NCBI GenBank assembly: GCA_013365325.1
Contig: JABVXV010000084.1
Location: forward strand, 62,001-126,000
DNA from: Dipetalonema caudispina
Taxonomy: Eukaryota > Nematoda > Chromadorea > Rhabditida > Onchocercidae
Direction: 5' to 3'
Length of the DNA stretch: 64,000 nt
The notes under the pieces were generated by a model. The model had not been told where the DNA came from, did not search any database, and saw only the letters and a program-made list of their open reading frames with translations. Positions 48,801 to 61,540 of the stretch are shown here, in pieces (positions within the stretch are counted from its first letter, which is position 1; each line of letters opens with the position of its first letter). Made by a program: the position numbers and the translations under genes.

Positions 48801-50480
48801 AATTAGTTTCTAAAAGCAACGCAAACATAAACTAAGATTCATAGAATTTTGAAAAAGCTAACTTTAGTTCGTGATAAAATGAGATCTTCATTAATGATAG
48901 TTTCAATATTAAGCAAAGAGGACCCGATGACCCATAATATGCAATCAATCGTACCTTCGAGCCACGACTGAAAAAATGTACACTTACATCAATTCAGTAA
49001 TTCCAATCACTTGAAGAAATTAACAATTATATTTCTTTTACTCTAAAATCTGGAAGTGCGCATTGCATACTGGAAAATAGGTCAGGAATCAAAGCTAGAT
49101 ATCACTGATGAAGAATATCTCCTTTCAACATTCAATGAAGTGCAGGACCTCATATAAATTTCTAAAAATTTCATCACTCATAGCCGGAAATATTATGAAT
49201 TGAAATGAATCAATTCAATAGAAACATACGGCTGATTTCCGCAGTGTTTGAAGAAAAGAGTGAAGGCCTTCCTCAGAGCAATCACGAACATCGATGATTA
49301 TGTACAGCGTATGTTTTTTATCCGAACATCTGGAAAAAATTTGTGAGTCCATAAATTATTCTAACTCACATTTTCCATTATATCATAAGAAAAAAAAAAA
49401 GTAAATGAAGAAATAAATAAATAATTTGAGATTAAAAAGTCAGTGTTACTGTACACATTCTGGTATAATACTAAAAATTACAGTTTGCGTGAACTATTAA
49501 AAGTAATAAACTTCCATTAAATCGTTAAATTCAAATTTTCTATTTAATTTACAATCTCTACTGCAAAAAACAGACCTGGCATAAAGGGAGTAAGTTGAAA
49601 AAATTAATGAAGGCAAGAGATCGAAAGGCACCTCCGATGAGATTCGTAATTCAATAACTGGTTTACCATTTGGACCGCTTTTACAGAGTCCTGCAACCAT
49701 TTATTCACTTCATATCCATGACAGCATGAATAGATGAGAACTAATAAAAGATTTAAAAGTAAAAAGAAATTATCTCGCTGACCTCAAGTTCTAATTCAAG
49801 TTCCCGAAAATACTTGCGGGTTGTGTCAACAATATACATGTATATCAGTAGTACTAGCAATCCCTTCCTTTCTTTCTATCTTATCCTTTCGTAATTCTTT
49901 TAACATGTTTTTCGTCCTACTTGACTGAATAATATCTCGAAAACTTTTATGACTACAATAATCACTCGTATTTAATAATGGTGTCTAATTTTGGTTTTAA
50001 TTTTGATACAAAACTGTCACTATATTTAAATTCATTCTACATTTCAGTAGTTACTCTTTCCTCCACCTTCTCTATTCCTGTTGAAACGAAATCCTATTTC
50101 TACTATTTTCTAGCGAGAATCTGAATACTGATTCAGATTATAATTTATAATTTTTCGTGTTTTTTAAATGTATAATTACGGGGCCAAGTGTATAACAAAG
50201 ACGAAAGAATACCAACACTAAGATTACGTAGTAACATGCTATTACTTATCTAGGTTAATAAGCTAAATCCTCCTTAATTTTAAGTTTATTTCTCTATCCT
50301 TCTCGATCTGATATAATAATAAGATGCTCCAACTAATGAACAATCGTTTCACATGAACTTTTGTTTCGATTTGTCGCAAAGTGACACGTAATTCATACCA
50401 TGAATTTGGAAAAATTTGTGCACTTCTAAACTTGGAAATACGCTGATAGCATCGGAGAAATATTTATTGAGTGGTTTCAT
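39885..50480 (-). CDS. PLEKHG4-like: Rho guanine nucleotide exchange factor, PLEKHG4/ARHGEF40 type
   Basis: Large Dbl-family RhoGEF predicted to load GTP on Rho GTPases. Exons 5'->3': 50399-50480, 49783-49853, 49632-49690, 49230-49329, 48863-48967, 48602-48718, a short one near 48393-48430 (start unresolved), 47983-48119, 47219-47350, 46066-46204, 45853-45939, 45459-45695, 45133-45267, 44463-44873, 44018-44149, 43636-43830, 43481-43568, 43109-43278, 42692-42828, 42428-42584, 42156-42257, 41657-41950, 41053-41151, 40749-40904, 40311-40422, 39885-40036; about 1,210 aa. Residues 1-180 form a CRAL-TRIO/Sec14-like region (TLYIIVDVRD, VVDIEGITKYI). About 190-480 is helical and spectrin-like. About 480-750 is a Ser/acidic linker. 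The DH domain starts near 785 (IECTVVRDLLDSEIDYVSAL) and includes LYALYAKNKPKSDQL and LIKPIERIGKYAL. The PH domain starts near GSDLLAMERISSCDLNLKEQG and includes NVFLFENCVVLTK and FELWFRKQ. These blocks point to PLEKHG4/4B/ARHGEF40 rather than Trio or Dbs. The 3' UTR may be very short. Confidence 0.9.
44463..44873 (-). other. PLEKHG4-like: Exon encoding the Ser-rich acidic linker of the RhoGEF
   Basis: The longest exon of the gene (137 codons). It begins with the end of a helical region (VRQEIEKLLSDCEKAIMTLD) and continues into a Ser/Asp/Glu-rich, probably disordered stretch with many potential phosphorylation sites, for example around SDLSDSVSDTPMEVYSDMEE. Two alternative frames are also partly open here because of the codon usage; the family context and splice phases pick this one. 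Confidence 0.8.
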
Positions 50481-50491
50481 CCGTAATTCAT

Positions 50492-50502
50492 CTGAAATCA
50501 AA
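50492..50502 (-). promoter_or_regulatory. PLEKHG4-like: Candidate spliced-leader acceptor, RhoGEF
   Basis: On the - strand TTTGATTTCAG ends at 50492, followed directly by ATGAATTACGG and the in-frame ATG at 50480. No coding exon was found upstream, so trans-splicing here is plausible. A cis-spliced upstream exon cannot be excluded, since the frame is open back to the acceptor. Confidence 0.4.
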
Positions 50503-52248
50503 CGAAAAAGAGGGTAATGGAAGAAAAGAATGATGGCTTTGATTGGAACAAGTGATACGCATTCACTACAACTAACAATTATCGCATATCTATACGCGCA
50601 GAGATGAATTGTGCATGTATGAATAAAAATATTTTCCAAAAAAAAAAAAAAAGAAAACCATATTCTATTCAGTACATTTTTATGATAAAATTTTCTCATT
50701 ATTAACAACAAAATAAATTGGAAAATGCTTTTTTGTTTTGCTTAATCGCTTTCTTAATTTATAATATTAGCTTCTTTCTCTCTGCTCCTCACAGTCTACT
50801 AGCGCATCCGATTAATCCTATGTTTACAAAGTATTTTGAAATTATGCCAAGTAAGTACCGAAACTGAGTTATCTCTCTGCATTTAACAAGTATTGCAAAT
50901 ACTTCACATTTAATAAGTATTAAGTATTTACCATGGGCTACATATTGGCTATACGCGTTTGAACAATATTATACTAAACAATTTATTTTGCAATTTCACA
51001 TCTAAAGCTTCAAATATATTTCAAATAAGTTAACTAATTGATCAAACTGAAGGAAGAGGAAGGCAATTCCTAGCTGATTCTGACATGAAAATTTTGTAAG
51101 AATGAATGCCACATAAGATTAGCGGGACGCAAATAAAATAAAACGATTAGGTCAATCAAACTGGAGAGCTATTTCTAAAATTTCAAAAAACTAGAGCATG
51201 CTAATAAATTTGGTGAAAAAACGAAGTAATAAAAAATTTTGGACAACTTTCACAACAATAAGTGCTAAGTATTTGAATAAATGAAGGTCATGTTGGATGG
51301 TAAAAAGAGGAAAATATCAACAAGAGGAAGATGAAGATAGAAATATTATCGAAACAAATAAGGAAGAAGGAAGAACCGGGCAAAGTAAGTGCCGAGCAAA
51401 TAATATAAGAATAACAGTCAAGCAAGCAAAGGAATACAAGGAAAGAAGAATTGTTTGAGAATAGATTTTAACGGGTGATTGATTTTCATTTTAAGCTGAT
51501 TACAAAAATACATCAATTATTTGTGCTAAAATAAACTTATCATCAATATGTCTCATATTATCAGTAACTGCGGAACACCGAATCACTCTATCTAGCAGAC
51601 GAATAAACAAGTAAACAAAAAGATGAGGTGTTAAGTAAACAACAGGATAATAAAGAGAAGGGGATGAATGAACAATTTGTAAATAAATAATATATATCAA
51701 ATGAAGCAAGTAAAATATTTGTTTCATATAAGATTGAAAAGGATGATTTTGCTAATCAATTGAAGTTAACAGTGAGTTGAATTAAATTAAATTTGAAAAT
51801 GAATAAAATTTGATACTCAACAGAAAATAAACAATTTAGTGAAACTAAAACTAATCACAAATTTTTATTCAGTAATTTAAAATTAAATATATGGGACTTT
51901 TCAATTATGATTTGTACGGATAATTATTAATTACTCAGAATACAAATTTGAATCTGGCATAATAAAATTAATAATTTCATCATTTAGCAACAACACAAAA
52001 AAAAGCAACTCCGAAAAACCAAATTAGATGGAAAGCGGGAACTACCTCCTATTGAGATAACAAATTTCCAAATTAGACACTTACCGCCACTTGAGGTCAT
52101 CGGGTCATGTCATATAAATCACCCCAATTTAGAGCATAAGTCTACAAGATTGTAATGGTTTGTCACCGAAGTGAAAATATTTTGTCCCGAATTACAGTCA
52201 TTTTTTTTGTTTTTTCCTCTCACTGCAATATGATTATGCTAAAAATTC

Positions 52249-52251
<3 letters not shown>

Positions 52252-52282
<31 letters not shown>
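52252..52282. repeat. Poly(A) tract, about 31 bases
   Basis: Uninterrupted A run in the gene-poor region, with no recognised retroelement next to it. Confidence 0.9.
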
Positions 52283-52286
<4 letters not shown>

Positions 52287-52694
52287 GAACAAATAAGCTG
52301 GTAAATTTAAAAATTATTTTTTGAATTCAAACTTTCGAAATGGAAATCTAATTTTCTCAAATAATATCGTCCTCGCATAAGCGCCAATAATTCGTCATTT
52401 AAAAACAAATGAAATTTACATCAAATTACATCATTAAAAATCTTATATAATATATAATCTAATTATAATTCTATAATATTATACCTATGCAATGCGTATA
52501 CTTTCACTGTTAACTCTTATTTATGCAATAAAATTACTAATATAATAGGAAGAAAAATTTGTTCACGTCAGAACATCAGCAAGAATTCTAATAAAGAAAG
52601 CGACAAATTGATGAATTTAATAAATTTGTTGTCATAGCGAAAGACGGTGATATTGTGACTGAATGTAGTAAATGGATAATTCTTTTTTCAAAAA

Positions 52695-52770
52695 TGTGAC
52701 ATGAACGATTTCGATGGTTCAGGATGACATGACATGTGACATGGACAGTTTCAATGGTTCCGGATAACAT
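52695..52770. repeat. Tandem duplication, 36-base unit, 40-base period
   Basis: 52695-52730 and 52735-52770 align without gaps and differ at only a few positions. Both start TGTGACATG and end with TCAATGGTTC/TCGATGGTTC then GGAT(G/A)ACAT. Confidence 0.85.
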
Positions 52771-55224
52771 TAAATGCCCAATTTGTATTAGATTACTGTA
52801 CCACTGATAGTAATAAATATAAAGAAATCATTAGATGATAAGAATAAAACTCATTTCTTTGAAGTATTAGATTCACATTTGAAATAATTGTAAGTCAGAC
52901 GCTTGTTTGCTATTTGAAGACAACACAAAAGTGCTTGATTTATGTTGGACTACTGTATCAGTAATACCGTACCATTAATAATAGTAAAAATTGATAGTAA
53001 CGAAAATAATGAAATCACTTTGTGATACGAATAAGACTGATTGAAACTTTGAGAAAGCATAAAGAGGAGATAAATTGGTAAGTAGTTGATTGAATAAAAA
53101 AATATGATATACGAATAGAATAGAAAGGAATTCTGGAACAAAATAAAAATAAAACTGGATTTAGGAAGTGTAAAATGGATGTATTCATCTTAGTTTTCCA
53201 TCAAATTTAAATGGATAAATGGAACGGAAGTGAAGAAAGTACAATAAATTGCTTAAATTAGACAGATTGAGAGAATGTCACCAATTGCGGAAGAAAAATT
53301 TAAAGGTTATTCTCAATATAATATGGAAAAGACTACAATATAGGACAAAATGGAATAGTAATCGGATAGAACAGAAATGAATTAAAAATAATAAAAAAAA
53401 AAATTTATCAATGCAACAAATAGAAATTGGAGATGAAAAAAGGAATCAATCCGATATGAATTGTATAAAAATGCATTAATGCGAAAGAAAAATGCTAAAA
53501 GAAAGAAAGAGAGAGAGAGAAAGAGGAGAAGAAAAAAGAAAGAATTGGAAAAAGTTGGCAAACTTTTTTTTTTTTTTTTTGCGGAACACAAAAGAAAGAT
53601 GCCGATTGAATAACAGCAAAACGGAAAGGCCAACAAAGGTGAAATGCGTTGTTGAATTTGTACAACAAATAAGAAAAACGAAAAAGAAGGAATTAGCCGT
53701 GAACGGTATGAATTAACGATAAGATAATATGGGATGTTAAGGTAAACAAACATCTGTGAGCTAAACGAACTTCGATGAAAAAGGCAGGAAGGAGAGTTGT
53801 TATAGGAAAAGGTGTTAGAGGTTGGTACAGCCGATAAATACTTCATCTTAACATTCTCTCAAATCCATTCCTCAATTCATAAAAAAAAAAGTTACAAAAG
53901 AAAAGGAAAAAAAAAAAAAAAAACATCAGAAAAATTGTACATTTTATCAAATGGGAATTGAAATTAACGCTTAATTACAGATATAGTTGAGAATTTAAGT
54001 GAGAAAATGGAATAAATTAACGAGAACTAAGTGTTTAGGTGAGATATAATCAAAATTTTAATAAACTTCCTATTTATTTTATCAATTTTTGATTGTATTT
54101 GACATAAATACTTTAATTTAAGTTTTTCTTTTTTTTTATATCAAAATTTTTCAAACGAAAAAAAAAAAAAAAAAAACGAACATATTGCATTCTATGCACC
54201 AAAAAATTCTCATTTCATATCTGATTGTAAGTATAATTTGTCACTTTTTACTATTTTACCTCACTTCTTCATTAATGTCTTCCCTCTAATTTCTTCCAAA
54301 TTTAGCTTTTTCCTGGAAACTTTTTTTTTAATTTGGTCCATTCTGTAACAAACAAGTTTAATGAATTATTAAACTTGTAAGTCATACGTTAGTGAATTCA
54401 ACCTTGATTTTCGATTTTAATCGCTTTGGTATTTTAAACAAAATTGAAATTTCTTCCTCATTCTGATATTTTACAATTGAACAGTTGCAGAAGAAATGGA
54501 TACGAGTAACATAGTCGATATTCGATTCTAAAGTTCGAATTTAACTTGAAAATGTAATTCTTTTTTTTTTCTCGAATGATTCAAAAGACTGATAATGCAT
54601 TGAAAAAAATTAGTACTTCAAGTACTAGTTGAACTGAATAAAGCAAGTGGATAGAGCGAGCTAAATGAACAACTCAATGATTAATACTACAAAAAAATTG
54701 TTCAGTTGGACTAGGATATATATGCTCACTTCATTAAATATTCCAGAAATTCTGTAATAACCCATTTGAAGACTGCAAAATGTAAATTTTTAAGACTTAG
54801 TCCATATTATAATATGAAGTGGTTTTGGCTGTTGGATAGAATTTCGAATTAAATGGAAGTACTTATTATTGATAAAATATGGTATTCTTTCTCTCTTGAA
54901 TCATCATTTCTACTACTTATTATTGCTTACTATTAATACAATTGTTAGATTTTTCCATTGTTTGAGACTAGTAGTAGTAGTTATGATTAATTCTAAAATA
55001 GTTTAATATTTCTTGGGGAAATAGCTAAGCATAATATGGTCAGTTTAATACTTTGAAAATTTAAGAAAAGTACCGTTGAAGAAGATTATATAGCCTATCC
55101 TATTTTACACATTTGACTCTTGTAGAAATCATTTAGCGTTGACAAATTCAAAAAATGGGTCTTCATGACAAAGAGACAAGAGAAAAACATTTCGCACTTT
55201 TCACCTTCCAGAAAGTTGACCTTC

Positions 55225-55250
<26 letters not shown>
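55225..55250. repeat. Poly(A) tract, about 26 bases
   Basis: Uninterrupted A run in the gene-poor region. Confidence 0.88.
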
Positions 55251-55256
<6 letters not shown>

Positions 55257-56883
55257 ACAATAGAGCGGAAATTAACGTATGTGTAAGTAGGACATTTGAG
55301 AGATCGAAGGATGGATTAATAGTTAGTGTAACATTGTTATTATCCTATAAAGTCTTTATCGTTATTTGTATAATATCGTTGTTTGTCGTTGTTGTCGTTG
55401 TTGATGATACTAATACAATTACGATAAAAAATGACGTTATATATTACTTGTTCGATATTTTAAACCGGAACAATTTCAATGAATTGATATTTTATCTGGT
55501 TTTATCTGATAGTCATAAACATGACATGAACGAAATATTCTTTAATGAATAATGAAGCATATGCATGGATTAACAAATATGCTTTCGGTTAGATAATTGC
55601 TGAATTCAAGCTTAAAATGAATGAAATTTATATAATCATCGTTACTAACATTATCAAATCATATCATATGTTATCATAACCATTATTACATATTAGGATG
55701 ACAAATTGACAAAAAAAAAATCATCTAAATGACAAATTGCATCTGTAAGGATAACATTAAAAAAAAAAAAAAATGGAAAGAAAAAAAAAAGGAAGAAAGA
55801 ATGAAAAATGGAATTTTTTTTTCAATTTCAATTTCGTAAAAGTCTTTTGAAAAGAGGAGGAGAAAGTAGAAATAGCGCAATATATTTTATCAACGTTAAC
55901 AAATCGCTCATCCATTAAGCATCTCTTAGTAAAATATACCAAAGCAAAAGATGCCAAAGTACTCTAATGGGACAAAAAGAAGCGCTACTTTATGATAAAT
56001 TGCTGTCATTTTAAACCATAAATTTATTCTCATCTTAGGAAACTGAATTAGCATAAAATTTGAAAAGTTCAAATGATATATAATGTTTCTACAAGGAATA
56101 TTATTTAAATAGGATACATTCTCACAGTTATTAACACATCTGTTAAATTTCATTTCGTAATATTATTAGACTATATTATATATTAGCAAAACTTATTTGT
56201 TATTATTCTTTGCCAACATTTTCCTACAAATCAATCCAATAAATACATCACTTATTGATGTTGAAATATTGAAGTAACAAAAATGATGCAATGAAATTTT
56301 TAGATCAAAAAGAATGAATAATGAGTCCAATGGGATTCGACAGAAGTTTAGATGATAGCACAAAGATAATTTTGTGAACTTAATAGCAGTTTATTGCAAG
56401 AATTTCAGTTGAATGGATGAATTTTTGACTGGAATTACAAAGAATTATTGGGAAATGTCTAGGGATACTGTGCATACAAAAAAAAAAAAAAAAAGCCTAG
56501 TCTAGACAATTTTCAGGCAATGTTGCAATTAAAACAGAAGGCAAGATAATTGCAGTTTTAGTTAGCTAAAGCAAGAAATAAGTGCAATAATGATGTAATA
56601 TTGCACTTAAATTGCACTGAAAGCAGAAAAAGAATGCTTGTACAATTGATAATATCGGATAAAAATAAAATGAAATGTATGATTAATAAACAAATTTTTC
56701 ATATAACAATAAATCAAGACGTGAAAGCAAAGTGATAATAGATGAATGAGGTGTGAAAGATTTTAGAAATGATAATCACTGATAAGATTATCTAGCAAAA
56801 TAATAGTTTGATGATTGCTCATGACATTGGAAAATTTTATACTCTGACCATATTTGCCATGAATTGAATTATCTTTTTAGGAA

Positions 56884-56916
<33 letters not shown>

Positions 56917-56918
56917 AG
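56884..56918. repeat. (GA)n microsatellite
   Basis: About 17 GA dinucleotides with one GGGA interruption. Confidence 0.9.
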
Positions 56919-57867
56919 GGAAGAAAGACAAAAAAAGTTGATGAATTCTGACAAGTAAGTTAATAAACTACTTTTTTCACTGATTATTACAAGGGAAAAT
57001 TAAAGTTCTGAATTTTGACGAAAAAAATTTAAATTTTTATTTTGAATCGAATCTATTATTACTGTTGTAAACAAAATATTTTATAGTTGGAAGAAATAAT
57101 AAGAAGAGGAACAAATAAAAAAAAAAAAAAAAAAGTGAACTGAATTAGAGGAGAGAAAAGGAGAAATGACGAGAAATGATCCATTGTTAAATGGGAAGAG
57201 TAAATAAATTATCCGTAAACTAAATTGATAATTAAAATTTATCATTAAAAAAAGTTAACGGATAAGAAGTGAAATTTGTAACCAAATGCTAGGATCAAGA
57301 ATTCTTGAAGAGAGATATACTACGGGAAATCATTCGTTTGCTTGTTTACAGCAATTATTGATTGATATCTGCTTTCATGAGGAAAGTAAAAAGTAAAAAT
57401 TATCTTAGAATAAATTTGTGAATAAATACTTGAATGAAATGTTTGTCAAACAAAATAGCTAACAAGTAACGGAAAATCTGAAAATGTTCATGAATGTTAA
57501 ATATTACCACATCATGAATGCTTTACAAAAATATAAAAGTAAATTTTGAACTATTTTTCATCCTTTTACAACTTGGCTATTCAACCGCTCTATCACAGTA
57601 CATTTCATTTTCAACAATAAATAAATCTTAGAATTAGTAATCTTTGACAAATTAATTATTCTAGTAAATTTACTGAAAAGAATGCTGCAAATATCAATTA
57701 TTTATAATTCATACATTTAAAAAAGATTTTTTAAGGATGAAAGGATTATAATAAAATGTTACCATCAATGTTCCAAATATTATTCATTCATATTTAATTT
57801 TGTTTAACCAATGTTTTAGAATCTTCAAATTTTTAGATATTTTCATTTTTCATCTCATTCCTCTTTC

Positions 57868-57890
57868 TTTCTCTCTCTCTCTCTCTCTCT
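57868..57890. repeat. (TC)n microsatellite
   Basis: Roughly ten TC dinucleotides within a longer pyrimidine-rich stretch. Confidence 0.88.
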
Positions 57891-58213
57891 TCCTGTCTCA
57901 GAAAAAAAATGATGAAATGAAGAAGGCAATTCTGGTATTTGTTCGGTATTGAAAATGTCACTTTCAAATAACTTCTGTTTTCCGGAAATATAATCAAACG
58001 AATAACTTATCTATTCTCAATTCTTTCTTTCACTGTTTTTTTTTTTTTTTTTTTTAAATCTGAAAATATTGTTAAATTAAGCGAATAAGTGACCTAAATT
58101 CCTTGCAAAAAAATAATATTAATTTATTGGATACTTTCAAATGAAATTGTACTATTTATTTAAATATTGTGAAGAATGCACAACATATCTATCTATATAT
58201 ATACAAAACCAAA

Positions 58214-58545
58214 TCATTATTTCAATCGTAATTAAATCACAATTACTAATTATATTTAGTTCGTTAAGATTAACAATTTCAAAAATGCATTCCGACAAAA
58301 AAAAAAGAAAAAAAAAAACCACCCTAATCATAAATGATGATAATTAACAATCAAGCTCGACAATTCTAAAAATATCTAACAAACTCATTAATTGGATTAA
58401 ATATTTCAAATAATCTTGAAAAGATGGACTTAAACAAGTTTATGAAACTTATATTAACAATGATATTAATACATATAAATGCCAAAATATTATTATTTTA
58501 ATCGTAATAAAATGATAATTACTAATTATATCTAGTTAGTTAAGA
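58214..58545. repeat. Diverged direct repeat, about 56 bases, 275 bases apart
   Basis: 58214-58269 and 58488-58545 share TATTATTT(C/T)AATCGTAAT, then AATTACTAATTATAT and AGTT(C/A)GTTAAGAT. They look like an old duplication of a non-coding segment. Confidence 0.8.
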
Positions 58546-59514
58546 TCTATGATATGATTAGTTCACAACTACTAATGTACTTTTGGGAAGTATTCATAGA
58601 AGACATATGAACGGTGATATACTATCTCGGATATGAAAACCAGTAGTTAATGATCAATCGTTTATCGTTATATTTGCATCTTGAATAGTTAATTTGATTG
58701 ATTGTCATCGTGAAACAACAGAAGGTCACTTTTTGGTATAGATGTGTTATCGTCTCCAAACATTCATCCCTTATTTTTTTTTTTTTTTTTTATGCCTGTT
58801 ACATTGAAGGAAGGATAGTAGGAATGTAATCATCCATCCGGATGATAACAGTATAAAATGTTCATCACTAAACGATGAAAACATTTCAACGGAACGATCA
58901 TTTCTTGATGAGATCAATTGATGAAATTTCGCATCAGAAATAATCATATTATAATTCAATGGAAAACTTGAATTTTTCAAATATTAAATGGACAAGAAAA
59001 ATTCCGATGAAATGTACTGGAAAGGATAAATGAAGTAAAAAAAAAAAAGCAAAATAAATTAGTTTAATAAATAATAAATTCAATGAAATATAGAAAGTAG
59101 CGATAAATTTGAGGTATAAATTCAAGGAAAAGATATAAAAATGATGAAGTCTGTTAGCTGATATAAAGTAGAATAGCAAACAAAAATTTATTTAATGGAA
59201 TCATATATAGTTTAGGTCAAATGAGATGAGATTGGAAATTTTATTATTGTGAGTAGTTTTGTCTAATGGTTAGATACATAATGACAATATCCAATCTTAA
59301 TTAGAGCAATGCTTTTACCACAAAGGAGAAGAAAAGGAGATAGGAACATTACTTATTCATCGAGAAATGGTTAGCAAATAAGAACTAAAGCATTGCTTCA
59401 ATAAGTTGTTTAAAAAATTTTAAGGCTCCAAAACAAAAAGAACAATCCAAATCCAGAAAATGATTGCTAAGCTATATAATTGAAATATTAATCATTAAAG
59501 GGCTTAGGAAAAAG

Positions 59515-59665
59515 AAGCAAGAGAATAATTTAGCTTAGAGAGGAAAAAAAAAGAAAAAAAAAAACAGGGAAATAATTTGATTCCAGGCAAAAGCAAAGGA
59601 ATAATCTAGGCTAGGAAAAAATAGAAGAATAATTTAGCCTAGGCAAAAAAACAAGAGAATAAGCC
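59515..59665. repeat. Diverged tandem repeat around AATAATTTAGCCTAGG
   Basis: Units resembling AGAATAATTTAGCCTAGGCA recur near 59522, 59608, 59628 and 59655, separated by A-rich spacers of variable length. The copies contain a CTAGGCTAGG/TAGCCTAGGC core, which is partly palindromic. Confidence 0.6.
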
Positions 59666-59708
59666 CAGAAATAACAGCTAAGCTATCGTTTCATTCAACT
59701 GTCAACGA

Positions 59709-59797
59709 CTGTCTGTGTATGTGTATGTGTATGTGTATGTATGTGTGTGTGTGTGTCTGTGTGTGTGTCTGTATGTGTGTGTCTGTGTGTGTGTATG
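59709..59797. repeat. (GT)n-rich microsatellite
   Basis: GTGTAT, GTGTGT and GTGTCT units over about 90 bases. Confidence 0.9.
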
Positions 59798-61509
59798 CAT
59801 ATATATGTATGAATTTAAAATTCTAAACTATTTAGAAATTTAAAAATATACGCAACAACGTCAGCAAAACGTGTTCTTTTTTTTCTTTATATCGGAGATA
59901 AATATAAAAAAAAGAAAAAAAAAGTCCCCGCTTTTGTTGAACGATAAGGTATAGGCATTTTGCGGCCCAAAAATAGTAATTTATGGGCCATTAAATCATC
60001 AATTGGCATTCACATTCACTGTATCCTTCATCATTTTGACAAAATTCCAGTTTAGAAGAACTCATTCCGAAATTTATTTATTTATTTATCTTTTTTTTTT
60101 TTTTTTTCTGCTTCCATCATTAAATTGACATTATACAATAATATATTTATGTATTACTGTAGCAAAATAATTCCATAGTATGTCTACGTATTACTGTAAT
60201 CGTAATTCCTTCTACTTCTACAGGAAGTGAATTGAGCATCAGAATGGATCATTGCAGTGAGTAATAAATGATACACGTAATACACGGATGTATGTGAAAC
60301 TAGTGGAATTTTACGTGTTATTACAAATAACAACATTGAAGAATATAGCATTTACAGATGAAGAATCATCCTATGAATGATGGGTACAAAAAAAAAAAAA
60401 AGAAAAGAAATTATTTTTCACATCAAAAATTAAATTTTCAAAAAAAGAAAAAGTTTGTGATGAATTTTTCGAAGATATAATGGAATAATCATAAATCGAT
60501 TTGACACTAAACTGTTGATAGACACATCGACAGATAATTCAACTTGTTTCTGAATCCGTCTATTTTATTTTATTCGCAATAGCTGTCGTATTTTTATTCA
60601 TACAAGAGATAATCATCAACCTTACCTCATCTCCCGATAGATCGAAATATTTAGCTAGCGGAAGAAATGTGGAGAAAGTTATCGGAAATATTGAATAAGA
60701 AAGTTTACAGGGAATAGTCAAATATGAATTGTTTTTCTTCTTAAATTTAACATATTGATAGGTAATTCATTGTCAAATTTACGATTTTTTAATTTTAAAG
60801 GTTGTAATTTGTGGAGAAAATTTTTTGCAGTAACTTATTATGCTTTATAAGTTTAAACTTCCTTAATTTTTCCTAAAATATTTTTTTTTTTCCTAAACTT
60901 CCTAAAATATCATAAAAAACGGAATTAGATATTTGTTCGGTAAAAATTAGAATAAAAAATATTCATAAATTTTCTAGTTGTCAAAAATTTGTAAAAAACG
61001 AAAAGTTTTTCTTCTCCTTTTTTAGTAAAACATAAGGAAAATAGACTAGTCAAATAAAAAATATTTTACAATGAATTTTTTTTGAAAAAAAGAAAACCAA
61101 TTTCAACCTTTTCTACTCTTTTCTCTAATTTCAGGAGTAAATTTCATCTCCTTAATGAGTGAGACGAATTAAACTTGATTACCAATTATTTAGCTAAGTT
61201 ATTTCAACTTAATTATTTAGTTGGATGATTACTAGGAATAAAATCATAAAAACAACTTTTGAACGATATTAGAATTGATGATTGTAAAAGAGAAATATTT
61301 AAAAAGTCATAAATTAGAAATTTTTTAAGTAAATAATTGCTATGAATTTCACGAAAAAAAAAAAAGAAAAAACAAAGTGCGAGTTGACAAATGTTCCCGA
61401 AAATTCACCCGAAAACTAAAATGAAATGTGATAAAATTTGAAACACCTCAGTGTAATGGGCATGAAATGATAGGAATGTTGAAATCATCGTCACAAAATT
61501 ATGAAATAG

Positions 61510-61536
<27 letters not shown>
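61510..61536. repeat. Poly(T) tract, about 27 bases
   Basis: Uninterrupted T run in the gene-poor region. Confidence 0.88.

Positions 61537-61540
<4 letters not shown>

Noticed and set aside
53382..53846. 154-codon open frame on the - strand
   Set aside because: Rich in Ser, Phe and Leu because it reads AG-rich DNA on the opposite strand; no recognisable motif or splice partner.
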